DNA from: Psychrobacillus sp044762745
Lineage (GTDB): Bacteria > Bacillota > Bacilli > Bacillales_A > Planococcaceae
Assembly: GCF_044762745.1 (NCBI RefSeq)
Contig: NZ_JBIWEX010000005.1
Location: 137,587-201,586, forward strand
Direction: 5' to 3'
DNA length: 64,000 nt
Each line of letters begins with the position of its first letter. Position 1 is the stretch's first letter. The notes under the pieces were generated by a model, which was not told where the DNA came from, made no database searches, and saw only the letters and a program-made list of their open reading frames with translations. The position numbers were made by a program, and so were the translations under genes. Shown here piece by piece: positions 44,795 through 53,390 of this stretch.

Positions 44795-45388
44795 ATGAGT
44801 AGTATGAGAAGAGTTTGGCGGCCAGAGACTTTTTATCATGTGACAGTGCGTGGAAATAATCGACAAAATATTTTTTTAAACGAAACAGACTTTGCTTTAT
44901 TTTTTCGAGGACTGCTTTATACATACGAAAAGTATCCGTTTACTGTTATTGCTTATTGCATGATGAATAATCACTATCATTTACTCATTCGCTCACAAGA
45001 AGTACCACTTTCTAGTGTTATGGTCATTATTAACAAAAGGTATTCTGAGTATTTCAAACGGAAGTATAATTATTTCGGGCAGCTTTATGAAACACATTTT
45101 TTCGCAAAGATGGTGGTCGACCCAATTAGTTTATTGAATGTGAGTAGCTATATTCACCAAAATCCTTTACGAACGTCTAATACGCTTGTAGAAAAGATGG
45201 AATTCTATCCACATAGTTCTTACCAATTCTATTTCAATCAATCAAAGACTCCGCCTAGTTTTATAGATACACAGTTATTGCCTTCTATCATCGAACAATA
45301 TTCAGAAATAGTAGCAGAGAATTATTGTTCCTATTGCGAGAATTTTCAACCAGAAGAAGAAAAATCCTCTCATATGTCAATAACTTAG
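44795..45388 (+). CDS. REP-associated tyrosine transposase (RAYT, Y1/HUH family)
   Basis: A 197-residue single-domain Y1 transposase-like protein. The start RRVWRPETFYHVTVRGNNRQNIF is typical of the family. The HUH metal-binding motif is NNHYHLL (His60, His62) and the likely nucleophile is Tyr119 in SSYIHQNPLR. RAYTs are usually single-copy, non-self-mobile and associated with scattered palindromic repeats. Two such repeat families occur in this window. No IS200-type ends flank the gene, which supports a domesticated RAYT. GGGGG lies ahead of the ATG. Confidence 0.88.
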   Translation: MSSMRRVWRPETFYHVTVRGNNRQNIFLNETDFALFFRGLLYTYEKYPFTVIAYCMMNNHYHLLIRSQEVPLSSVMVIINKRYSEYFKRKYNYFGQLYETHFFAKMVVDPISLLNVSSYIHQNPLRTSNTLVEKMEFYPHSSYQFYFNQSKTPPSFIDTQLLPSIIEQYSEIVAENYCSYCENFQPEEEKSSHMSIT

Positions 45389-45407
45389 TTTGACATATGA
45401 GAGGATT
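45363..45407 (-). terminator. 18-bp hairpin over the RAYT stop codon, terminator for the opposite gene
   Basis: AATCCTCTCATATGTCAA and TTGACATATGAGAGGATT are perfect reverse complements around TAACTTAGT, which holds the RAYT stop. On the minus strand a TTTTTC run follows, so it can end the convergent hydrolase transcript. It also places a palindrome at the RAYT 3' end. Confidence 0.75.
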
Positions 45408-45418
45408 CATTTAACCTA

Positions 45419-46216
45419 TTAGGCAATAGTTTCATCACTACTAATAAGCGTAAGATTGTGACTCGCTACTTTGCACCGTTCTACGAAAGCATTAAAAATG
45501 GGACGGATTGTGGAAACGGGACCTTCCATCATTTCTGGATGCCACTGAACGGCCACTACAAAACGTTCACTAGCTACCCACTCCATTCCTTCAATAATAC
45601 CGTCTGGAGCCAACATCGTAGCTTTAAAGCCTTGTCCCATTTCTTTCACTGCTTGATGATGGAAACTATTTACACCAACTTCATCTGTTTGATAAATTTC
45701 GTAAAGAAGCGAATCTTTTCCTATCGCTACAGGATGGAATGCATGATGTCGTACCGCCTTAGGGACAGAGTGATTAATACCCTCTGGTTTTTGGGATTGA
45801 AGATCTTGGTATAGAGTCCCTCCTGTTGCTACCGTAAGTACCTGCATCCCTCGACATATACCAAGTACTGGTACATTCATGTCGAATAAAACCTTTTGAG
45901 CAAGCTTTAGTTCATGAGCATCACGCTTTGGTTCTATTAAACCTAAACCAAATTTAGGATACTCTCCGTAGTAATTAGGATCAATATCCGAACCGCCGGA
46001 AAATAATATACCATCGAGCTTTTGTAAAAGTGGCGTTATTGTTTCTATATCCTCTGTAATCGGCAAAATAACTGGTACACCACCGGCGCGCTCAATCGCA
46101 ATAATATAATCATCTGCAAGCATTTGCCAATCTTGATCTTTGGCACCGATACCTGCTGCCAAACCAGCCGCGTCGTTTGATAAATAGTTTGCACATATCC
46201 CAATAAGTGGTTTCAC
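45419..46216 (-). CDS. Class I glutamine amidotransferase-like hydrolase (peptidase C26, PuuD-like)
   Basis: A 265-residue protein of the gamma-glutamyl-gamma-aminobutyrate hydrolase family. The nucleophile cysteine is in GICRGMQVLTVATGGTLYQD, with the oxyanion region SGGSDIDPNYYGE and the His/Glu pair in VQWHPEMM. It hydrolyses gamma-glutamyl conjugates; the exact substrate is unknown. An upstream open stretch is ignored in favour of GTG at 46216, which follows GGGGG by about eight bases and starts KPLIGICANY as in relatives. It is downstream of ilvE by 77 bases and probably cotranscribed. Confidence 0.85.
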   Translation of the reverse strand: MKPLIGICANYLSNDAAGLAAGIGAKDQDWQMLADDYIIAIERAGGVPVILPITEDIETITPLLQKLDGILFSGGSDIDPNYYGEYPKFGLGLIEPKRDAHELKLAQKVLFDMNVPVLGICRGMQVLTVATGGTLYQDLQSQKPEGINHSVPKAVRHHAFHPVAIGKDSLLYEIYQTDEVGVNSFHHQAVKEMGQGFKATMLAPDGIIEGMEWVASERFVVAVQWHPEMMEGPVSTIRPIFNAFVERCKVASHNLTLISSDETIA

Positions 46217-46293
46217 TTTAAATCCCCCATTGTATTTAATCTTCGCAAAAAATCGCCGCTCAGCCATTTGGAGGAGCGACAATTTTCAATTTA

Positions 46294-47367
46294 TTATTTA
46301 ATTTCAACAACCCAGCCAAATGGATCGTCAACCGTTCCTTTTTGAATTCCAGTTAAAGCATCATACAATTTTTTGGAAAGTTCTCCTGTTTCCCCATTGT
46401 TCACATAAAACAGTTCGCCTTTCCAGCGAAGTTCACCGATTGGAGAAATAACTGCTGCCGTTCCAGTTCCAAATGCTTCGTCTAGCTTACCATTTAAGTA
46501 TGCCTCACGAATTTCCTCCATAGACACTTTACGCTCAGTTACTGGCACGCCCCAATGTTTCAACAATGCAACGATCGATTTGCGCGTAATACCATCTAAA
46601 ATGCTACCATTTAAAGCTGGTGTTACTACTTCTCCATCTATTTTGAAAAACACATTCATGCTGCCGACTTCTTCTATATATTTTCGTTCAATACCGTCTA
46701 ACCAAAGAACTTGTGAATATCCTTCACGATCTGCAACTTCTTGCGCTTTTAAACTAGACGCATAATTTCCGGCCGTTTTTGCTGTTCCAGTTCCTCCAGC
46801 AACCGCACGAACATATTCGTTTTCTACCAAAATTTTAACGGGATGGATTCCTTCTTTATAGTAAGAACCAACTGGTGACATAATAATGATAAAACTATAT
46901 GTTTTAGAAGCTGATACTCCTAAATGCGCTTCTGTCGCAATCATAAATGGACGAATATAAAGGGATGTACCTGGCTCACTCGGAATCCATTCTTTATCTA
47001 TTTCAATTAGTTGCTTTAATGCTTCAAGCGCAAAATCCTCGTCAATTTGAGGCATGCTAAGGCGATCGCACGAACTATTCATACGTCTCATATTTTCTTC
47101 TGGGCGGAATAAACGAATAACTCCATCTTCCGATAAGTACGCTTTCATCCCTTCAAAAACCGTTTGACCATAATGTAAAATACTCGCAGATGGATCTAGT
47201 GTAATTGGTTGATAAGGGACAATTCGGTGATCATGCCATCCTTGCCCTTCTGTATAATCCGCTATAAACATATGATCTGTAAATTTTGTACCGAAAACTA
47301 ATTGATCTGAAGGTGTTTTTTCAGTTTTGTTTTCGTTTTTTGTAATTTGAATTTTAAGGCTATTCAC
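46294..47367 (-). CDS. ilvE: Branched-chain amino acid aminotransferase
   Basis: A 357-residue fold-type IV PLP enzyme. HYGQTVFEGMKAY is the family N-terminal motif, and GTGTAKTAGNYASSLKAQ carries the Schiff-base lysine. ERKYIEEVGSMNVFF and SILDGITRKSIVAL bind cofactor and substrate. It transaminates leucine, isoleucine and valine. The start is GTG with AGGGG nine bases upstream. A CodY-like box lies about 77 bases upstream, fitting CodY control of branched-chain amino acid metabolism. No T-box or ilv genes are adjacent. Confidence 0.94.
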   Translation of the reverse strand: MNSLKIQITKNENKTEKTPSDQLVFGTKFTDHMFIADYTEGQGWHDHRIVPYQPITLDPSASILHYGQTVFEGMKAYLSEDGVIRLFRPEENMRRMNSSCDRLSMPQIDEDFALEALKQLIEIDKEWIPSEPGTSLYIRPFMIATEAHLGVSASKTYSFIIIMSPVGSYYKEGIHPVKILVENEYVRAVAGGTGTAKTAGNYASSLKAQEVADREGYSQVLWLDGIERKYIEEVGSMNVFFKIDGEVVTPALNGSILDGITRKSIVALLKHWGVPVTERKVSMEEIREAYLNGKLDEAFGTGTAAVISPIGELRWKGELFYVNNGETGELSKKLYDALTGIQKGTVDDPFGWVVEIK

Positions 47368-47443
47368 TATGTACTTCCCCTATCAATTAATTTTTAGTAG
47401 ATTGTAGCTACATTGCGTACAATATATTATATGCAATTATACT

Positions 47444-47458
47444 ACTTTTAAGAAAATT
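47444..47458 (-). promoter_or_regulatory. Candidate CodY box upstream of ilvE
   Basis: Read on the minus strand, AATTTTCTTAAAAGT matches the CodY consensus AATTTTCWGAAAATT at 13 of 15 positions. It is in the region expected for the ilvE promoter. Confidence 0.5.
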
Positions 47459-47615
47459 ATAAATACCTTTTATAAAAATATTTTTAAACGCCCATTTAAG
47501 CAATTTTGAAAGTAGCTTACTTACATAGAAAACTTAACTTTCAGTAACAAATCATGACCTTTAGCCGATATACCATGTATAGGACAAAATACTATTTAGA
47601 TAGGAGGCGTCATAT

Positions 47616-49238
47616 TTGTTTAAATTTACTACATACATACTTACGCTTTCGATTTTATTCGTTAGCTGCTTCTCTCCTTCCCTTCAAGTGCAAGCATCCA
47701 CATTGGTAAGTGGAATGTTTGTTGATGTCACTTATGAAGAAGTCGTTTTGGATAATAAAACAACCGAAAAGCAACTATCCAAAATCACCTTAATAAATGA
47801 CAAAGGGAAAACAATTACATTGAACATTGATTCCTACGCTTCCCTTTTCATTAATTCCACACCGACCTCAATAGGAGGATTTAAAGAAGGTATGTGGGTG
47901 GAAGCAACAGTTGATTTGCGCAATGTAAAAGAACTAAATGGCTTTGTCGGTATCGCTCAAGGTAGTGACTCGAAAGCTATTTCTAATAGTCTTACTGGGA
48001 CAGTGAATACGATTGATAGAAATGGTAAATTTATTGCCATAAATTCAAAAGACAGAAATTCGGTTAACTATTATTTAGATGCTCAAACTCAAGTTTTTAA
48101 AGACAATAAATTAGTCGATTTAAGTGTTTTATACGAAGGTGACCGGGTAAAGTTAACCCTTGCTGAACACGATTCCACTACACTTTCTACTATTGAAATA
48201 ATCGCAGAAGGTATCAAAGTGGAGCATCTATATAAAGGGACTGTCCAACAAATAGATACGAAAAAGAAAAAACTTGTCGTAAAAAACGAAAAAGTGTTTC
48301 GCAACTGGGATTGGCAAAATGGCTCCGGATCCATTAGTTCAAAATCGTTTACTGCAAAAACACCGATATACGTTGGAAATAAAAAAATAGATGAAAGTCA
48401 AATCCGAAAATATATAAATAATGAAGTGTATTATGTAACGATTGAGCAAATGGGCCAAGAAGTTGTACAAAAAATAATTATTAAACAATCAAATGAGCGA
48501 AATCTACACGAGCGTCTAAACTCAGTAGATACTTCTACTCAAAAGATTAGATTATCAAGTACTGGTAATATTCCTTATCATAACGGAACAATCATTATTC
48601 GTAATGGGCGTCTAGTCGATGCAAGTGCACTTTCCCAAAGTGGTGATGCCTATGTTATTACGAATGGTGCTACTACTCATCAATATGCAAATGTCATTCA
48701 TGTGACGAACGATGGTTTCCAAAGTGCCAATTTATCGAATCATGAAGTGTATTTTGGCCAAATAAATAGTATAGGATCGTACCAACTTACTTTAACGAAT
48801 GCAAATCGACTTTCAAATAATTATTGGTACGGGGTAGGATACAGTAATTTAAGTTTCAGTAATGATACCGTTGTTGTAGAAGATGCTAATCATATGACGA
48901 CAGATTTCACGAATAGTTCTAGTAAATATGCTTATTTCTATGTTAAAGATAATCATATTGTTGCTGCAAGAATTGTAGGGTGGAGTAGCCCAGCATCGTA
49001 CATTTCGGTGGGACGATATAGTGGAACTTGGTATTGGAATTCGATCCAGGTAAAAGATGTAAGCCAGTGGCAAGCAGGTAATTGGGTGGAGACTACGCCG
49101 ATTTATTACATGGATACAACCTGGACAACCTTCATTAAAGAAGGAAAAGTTATTTCTAAAAGTGATTTAGAAGAAAATGATCGACTATTTATTATTCATG
49201 ATACGTACACGCAAGCTCGTATTATTTTAGTCGATTAA
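47616..49238 (+). CDS. Secreted beta-rich protein, function unknown
   Basis: A 540-residue exported protein with a signal peptide (FKFTTYILTLSILFVSCFSPSLQVQA). Four or more beta-strand modules follow (SGMFVDVTYEEVVLD, LTGTVNTIDRNGKFIAINS, YKGTVQQIDTKKKKLVVKN, YFGQINSIGSYQLTLTNA), resembling small OB-like repeats. No catalytic motif is evident. The start is TTG with AGGAGG nine bases upstream. It sits 29 bases before the SLH protein gene, so the two are probably cotranscribed and may act together at the surface. Confidence 0.8.
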   Translation: MFKFTTYILTLSILFVSCFSPSLQVQASTLVSGMFVDVTYEEVVLDNKTTEKQLSKITLINDKGKTITLNIDSYASLFINSTPTSIGGFKEGMWVEATVDLRNVKELNGFVGIAQGSDSKAISNSLTGTVNTIDRNGKFIAINSKDRNSVNYYLDAQTQVFKDNKLVDLSVLYEGDRVKLTLAEHDSTTLSTIEIIAEGIKVEHLYKGTVQQIDTKKKKLVVKNEKVFRNWDWQNGSGSISSKSFTAKTPIYVGNKKIDESQIRKYINNEVYYVTIEQMGQEVVQKIIIKQSNERNLHERLNSVDTSTQKIRLSSTGNIPYHNGTIIIRNGRLVDASALSQSGDAYVITNGATTHQYANVIHVTNDGFQSANLSNHEVYFGQINSIGSYQLTLTNANRLSNNYWYGVGYSNLSFSNDTVVVEDANHMTTDFTNSSSKYAYFYVKDNHIVAARIVGWSSPASYISVGRYSGTWYWNSIQVKDVSQWQAGNWVETTPIYYMDTTWTTFIKEGKVISKSDLEENDRLFIIHDTYTQARIILVD

Positions 49239-49267
49239 TCTATTGAAATGAGGTAAGGAAAATTCAA

Positions 49268-50716
49268 ATGTTTAGTAAAAACATGAAAAAATTATTCGTT
49301 TTAATGTTGACTGTTGTATTAGCGTTCACATTATTAATCCCTACGACAAGTGCGAAGGTACCAGATTTCAACGGTGGTGTACTCGATGAATATGAGTACG
49401 AAGAAGTGTTTTTCTTAGCGGGCTATCCCATTCATTTTATTGGAAAAGCAACTGTGACCGAGAAAGAAAACAAAAATCAACTAACGACAACTTATAAGTT
49501 CACGTTAGAGAGTGACAAAAAGGACAAATTAACACGTAATGTTGTATATGTGTCAGATTTAAAAAACTATGAAACAAAAGGACAAATAACGTCTAATACA
49601 AAAGTAAAAAGCTATACCGAAAAAATTACGATGGCAAATAAAACAACTTATACATTAGACGATTATCAATTTTCGCAAGGATCGGTTATTGATAATCGGC
49701 CAGCTACTGACTATTACTCTGGGAATGTAATTGCTAGAAAGATTTATATTAAAAGCGAAAAAACAGGTAAAGAAACTTCAAAAGAAAAAATTACAGTTTA
49801 TATGGACGGACGTAACGTTGGATACAAAAATTTCTGGGGCTCTACGGACACGCAGTTTATCGATTATGAAATCGAAACACCAGAAGGAACTGCATTTGTA
49901 ACTAGTAAAGTTTCTGATAGTAAATCAAGAGTATTGGAATATGAACAACATACTCCTTCCCTTTCTAGCTTTGTAGGAGGACATGCCGTCATTAGTTCTT
50001 CTAATATCGTTTCTGAATACGAGTATAATATCCCTTATTATGCTGGAACAGGCACTATTTATTTAAATAAAGAAAAAACACCGAAAGTAGAGCGTTTAAT
50101 CGTTCCGAAATTCCGTGATATCGCAAAACATTGGTCCAAGCCAAACATCGAAAAACTATATTCTCTAGGTATCTTCGATGAATCTAGTAACTTCTTTTCA
50201 CCGGATGCAGCAATGAAGAAGGACCTATTCACAGTGGGGGTTGCAAAAGCGGTAGATTTACGTGTACTGGAAGAAAAACCTACGAAGAAAAATTCAACGA
50301 AAAAAGCATTATTCGAAGACTTAGACATAAATGATCCTAACTATGTCTATATCGAAAGCGCACTAAATAAAGGGATCGTCAGCCCAGTAAATAAAGAAAA
50401 GTTTGGCGCAAAAGATTCGATCACACGTGCACAAGCGGCTACCATTATTGTTCGTTCCCTTGGATTAGAAGGACGTGCTCCTACACCGGGATATACAACT
50501 AAATTCATTGACGATAACAAAATACCAAAAGAAGCAAAAGACAGCATTTACGTAGCAAGTGAATTAGGATTAATCGATCCAGATAAAAAAAATCGTATCA
50601 ATCCTAATGAAGTACTGACAAGAGGAAAAGCATCTCAACTGCTCGTTCGCTATTTAAATTTCTTAGAATCAGACTTAAAACAAAACTACCGAGACGATAT
50701 GCTGTATTTCAACTAA
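49268..50716 (+). CDS. S-layer homology (SLH) domain wall protein
   Basis: A 482-residue exported protein with a signal peptide (MFSKNMKKLFVLMLTVVLAFTLLIPTTSA). A unique beta-rich region occupies about 30-275. Three C-terminal SLH domains follow: about 281-335 (FRDIAKHWSKPNIEKLYSLG), 348-402 (DSITRAQAATIIVRSLGL) and 412-465 (NEVLTRGKASQLLVRYLNFL). SLH triplets bind pyruvylated secondary cell-wall polymers, which links this gene to the polymer cluster at 1-16832, although no csaB pyruvyltransferase is visible. It follows the secreted protein gene and ends in a strong terminator. Confidence 0.88.
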   Translation: MFSKNMKKLFVLMLTVVLAFTLLIPTTSAKVPDFNGGVLDEYEYEEVFFLAGYPIHFIGKATVTEKENKNQLTTTYKFTLESDKKDKLTRNVVYVSDLKNYETKGQITSNTKVKSYTEKITMANKTTYTLDDYQFSQGSVIDNRPATDYYSGNVIARKIYIKSEKTGKETSKEKITVYMDGRNVGYKNFWGSTDTQFIDYEIETPEGTAFVTSKVSDSKSRVLEYEQHTPSLSSFVGGHAVISSSNIVSEYEYNIPYYAGTGTIYLNKEKTPKVERLIVPKFRDIAKHWSKPNIEKLYSLGIFDESSNFFSPDAAMKKDLFTVGVAKAVDLRVLEEKPTKKNSTKKALFEDLDINDPNYVYIESALNKGIVSPVNKEKFGAKDSITRAQAATIIVRSLGLEGRAPTPGYTTKFIDDNKIPKEAKDSIYVASELGLIDPDKKNRINPNEVLTRGKASQLLVRYLNFLESDLKQNYRDDMLYFN

Positions 50717-50717
50717 G

Positions 50718-50760
50718 AAAATCCCCCGCTAAAGCATAAATTGCTTTTGTCGGGGGATTT
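50718..50760. terminator. Bidirectional terminator after SLH gene
   Basis: AAATCCCCCG and CGGGGGATTT flank an inner AAAGCA/TGCTTT stem. It separates the convergent SLH and permease genes. Confidence 0.85.
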
Positions 50761-50780
50761 ATCGTTTTTATGAGATTATG

Positions 50781-52124
50781 TTAAACGAAGATTAGCCATA
50801 TGATCATTGTTACTATGATTGTTGTGACACCTTGTAATAAGGTAGCCATTGTTTGAGCTTTGTACGCATCCGTTACTTTCATACCGCTGAACTGTGTAAC
50901 TACCCAGAAATAGCTGTCATTAACGTGACTCACTGCCATAGCTCCTGCACCAACTGCCATGACAACTAAAGCAAGCGGTAGCGCACCATCAATACCTAGT
51001 GTTGGAAGCATTGGTGCTATTAGTGATGATGTAATTACGAGAGCAGCTGTAGAAGAACCCTGCGCTGTTTTCAATGCCGCTGCGATTAAGAATGGTACTA
51101 ATAGGAACCAAGCACCGTTTGCAAGTGCTCCTAAATCCAATTGCTGCAATTGATCAGCAACTCCTGAGTTTTTAATTACTGTACCAAATGCTCCCCCGGC
51201 TCCAGTTATTAATAATATAGGTGCTGCTTCTTTTAATGCCTCGCCAATCCACCCAGACAAAGTCGTTTCATTAATTTCAGGTAATAACAAGAATGCTGCA
51301 AAAACCCCGAGCAATAATGCTACAGTTGGTGCTCCTAAAAATTGCAAGAATTGCGTAAGTCCAGATTCACTGCCTGTTAATGCTGCAACCGAACCCATCC
51401 CAATTAACACAATTGGCAATACGATTGGTAAAAATGCTTTAAATGTTGATGGCATTTTCCCAAAAGATTTGATTACTTCTTCATAATCAAGTGCTTCTTC
51501 ATGATCTGCGTCCACGTCAATTTTCGTGCCGACTTTAACTGCCCAAATATACCCAACGATAACTGCTGGTATTGCTACAAACAAACCAACTAAAATGATT
51601 GTACCTAAATAGTCAGTAGCCCCGATATTGCCCGCTGCTGCAATAGGACCTGGTGTTGGCGGAACTAATGTATGTGTTGCATATAATCCAGTTGACAACG
51701 CGATTGCCATAGAAGCGACTTTTACTTTTGCTCTTTTTGCCAATGATTTTTTCAAGCTCGATAAAATAATAAATCCTGAGTCACAAAATACTGGAATTGA
51801 TACGATATAACCGATAATCGACATCGCAAGCTGCGGTCGCTTGTCACCTAAAATACGAAGCACCACTTCCGCCATACGATAAGCTGCACCGGATTTTTCT
51901 AAAATAACTCCGATAATTGTACCGGCAACGATGACAATACCGATACTTGTCATCAGCCCGCCGAAACCAGTATTCACATTTTCAACGACTGTAAGTAAAG
52001 GCATACCAGATGCAATACCTACAAAAAACGCACTAATTAAAAGTGCTAAAAACGGATGCAATTTGCACACTGCCGTTAATAATACTACTAAAAGAACCCC
52101 CACTAAAATCACAAAAAACAACAT
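50781..52124 (-). CDS. GntP family permease, probable glycerate/gluconate transporter
   Basis: A 447-residue membrane protein with about 12-14 transmembrane segments. Family motifs are GVILEKSGAAYRMAE, FCDSGFIIL, THTLVPPTPGPIAAAG and LKTAQGSSTAALVITSS. GntP members carry gluconate or related sugar acids with protons. Linkage to glycerate kinase 15 bases upstream indicates glycerate as substrate. AAGGGGTGT precedes the ATG. Confidence 0.9.
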   Translation of the reverse strand: MLFFVILVGVLLVVLLTAVCKLHPFLALLISAFFVGIASGMPLLTVVENVNTGFGGLMTSIGIVIVAGTIIGVILEKSGAAYRMAEVVLRILGDKRPQLAMSIIGYIVSIPVFCDSGFIILSSLKKSLAKRAKVKVASMAIALSTGLYATHTLVPPTPGPIAAAGNIGATDYLGTIILVGLFVAIPAVIVGYIWAVKVGTKIDVDADHEEALDYEEVIKSFGKMPSTFKAFLPIVLPIVLIGMGSVAALTGSESGLTQFLQFLGAPTVALLLGVFAAFLLLPEINETTLSGWIGEALKEAAPILLITGAGGAFGTVIKNSGVADQLQQLDLGALANGAWFLLVPFLIAAALKTAQGSSTAALVITSSLIAPMLPTLGIDGALPLALVVMAVGAGAMAVSHVNDSYFWVVTQFSGMKVTDAYKAQTMATLLQGVTTIIVTMIIWLIFV

Positions 52125-52139
52125 TTGTTACACCCCTTT

Positions 52140-53264
52140 TTATAAAATGGATTGCATAACTTCTTTCGTTCTTAAGCGTAAATAATAGCCAGCTTGTTCG
52201 ATAGATTCTTCTTTAGATACTATATCGCCCACAACACTTGCAAGCTTATAGAAGTAAGAAGATAGTTGCGGTCTACTTTCCTCTTCTATAAATCCTGAAA
52301 GTAATATGACTGGAACTCCCATTTCTTTTCCGACATTTGCGATACCAATAGGTGCCTTACCAGAAAGTGTTTGAATATCTGATTTTCCTTCCCCTGTAAT
52401 GATGAAATCGGCATCCACGATTTGCGCTTTAAAATTGATTGCTTCCATAACTACTTCGATTCCTGGTTTTAATGTCACTGGGAATAATGCAAGAAATGCC
52501 CCACCTAAACCACCTGCAGCACCTGCACTAGGCTTTTGGTGGAGTGCAATACCAGTCACATCCTCGATTTTATTCGCTAAATGAAACAAATTTTGATCTA
52601 GTACTTCTACTAATTCGGGAGTAACCCCTTTTTGCGGACCAAAAATAGCCGTCGCACCATTTGGACCAATAAATGGATTGTCAACGTCACAAGCAATGAT
52701 AAAATGTGATTCTCGAATTCTTTTATCAAAGTTTGTGTCATCTACTTTATGTAACTTAGCTAATGCTCCTGCACCTTCCGGTAATTCATCTCCAAATTGA
52801 TCTAGAAATTTTATTCCTAACGCTCGTAGCATTCCTGTTCCACCATCGTTTGTCGCGCTTCCACCGATACCAACGATGAACTTTTTGTACCCGTTATCGA
52901 GTGCATGTAGGATTAACTCTCCAGTTCCATATGTCGAAGCAATAAGCGGATTCTTTTCATCATCCTTCAGTAAAGTTAAACCAGATGCTTTCGCCATCTC
53001 GATCACGCATGTTTTCCCATCTCCTAGTACGCCGTATTCTACTCGGATTGGTCTTCCAATTGGATCATGCACGTCGACTTGAACCGTATGTCCATTTGTC
53101 GCCATTATTAGCGGTTCCAAAGTACCTTCCCCACCATCTGCTACAGGGAGTAATACAGTTTCAATCATTGGGTTTACTTCCTTTATACCTGCAGCTATTT
53201 CACGTGCCGCTTCCATTGCAGTTAATGAACCTTTAAAAGAATCAGGACTGACAACGATTTTCAT
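52140..53264 (-). CDS. glxK: Glycerate kinase, GlxK type
   Basis: A 374-residue glycerate kinase of the GlxK/GarK family. The start KIVVSPDSFKGSLTAMEAA is the signature, with LPVADGGEGTLEPL, GIGGSATNDGGTGMLRALG, ACDVDNPFIGPNGA and GEGKSDIQTLSGKAP. It phosphorylates D-glycerate, feeding it to glycolysis as 2- or 3-phosphoglycerate. It is cotranscribed with the permease and divergent from a CdaR regulator. A cre-like site lies just before its start. Confidence 0.93.
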   Translation of the reverse strand: MKIVVSPDSFKGSLTAMEAAREIAAGIKEVNPMIETVLLPVADGGEGTLEPLIMATNGHTVQVDVHDPIGRPIRVEYGVLGDGKTCVIEMAKASGLTLLKDDEKNPLIASTYGTGELILHALDNGYKKFIVGIGGSATNDGGTGMLRALGIKFLDQFGDELPEGAGALAKLHKVDDTNFDKRIRESHFIIACDVDNPFIGPNGATAIFGPQKGVTPELVEVLDQNLFHLANKIEDVTGIALHQKPSAGAAGGLGGAFLALFPVTLKPGIEVVMEAINFKAQIVDADFIITGEGKSDIQTLSGKAPIGIANVGKEMGVPVILLSGFIEEESRPQLSSYFYKLASVVGDIVSKEESIEQAGYYLRLRTKEVMQSIL

Positions 53265-53281
53265 TCTATCACCTCATTTTA

Positions 53282-53295
53282 GTTAAGCGCTTACA
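53282..53295. promoter_or_regulatory. Candidate cre (CcpA) site upstream of glycerate kinase gene
   Basis: GTTAAGCGCTTACA matches TGWAARCGYTWNCW at 12 of 14 positions, missing only the first two. It lies 18 bases before the start codon, where bound CcpA would block transcription, as expected for a carbon-source gene. Confidence 0.55.
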
Positions 53296-53326
53296 CATAA
53301 TTATATTGATAATTATAATTTTTACA

Positions 53327-53343
53327 TTATACTTAAAGTATAA
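53327..53343. promoter_or_regulatory. Perfect palindrome in glycerate divergon, candidate CdaR operator
   Basis: TTATACTT-A-AAGTATAA is a perfect 17-bp palindrome midway between the divergent kinase and regulator genes. It overlaps likely -10 sequences and is the best operator candidate for the adjacent regulator. Confidence 0.5.
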
Positions 53344-53390
53344 AATTACTGTATTATAACAGGTCATTTTTTATACTTGATGGAGGTACC

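Noticed and set aside
44795..45388. Complete IS200/IS605 insertion sequence
   Set aside because: The protein is of RAYT type; there is no tnpB, and no paired subterminal hairpins or target sequence typical of IS200/IS605 were seen.
47368..47615. T-box or other riboswitch ahead of ilvE
   Set aside because: No T-box sequence (TGGNACC), specifier stem or antiterminator is present; the region is AT-rich with only a CodY-like box.
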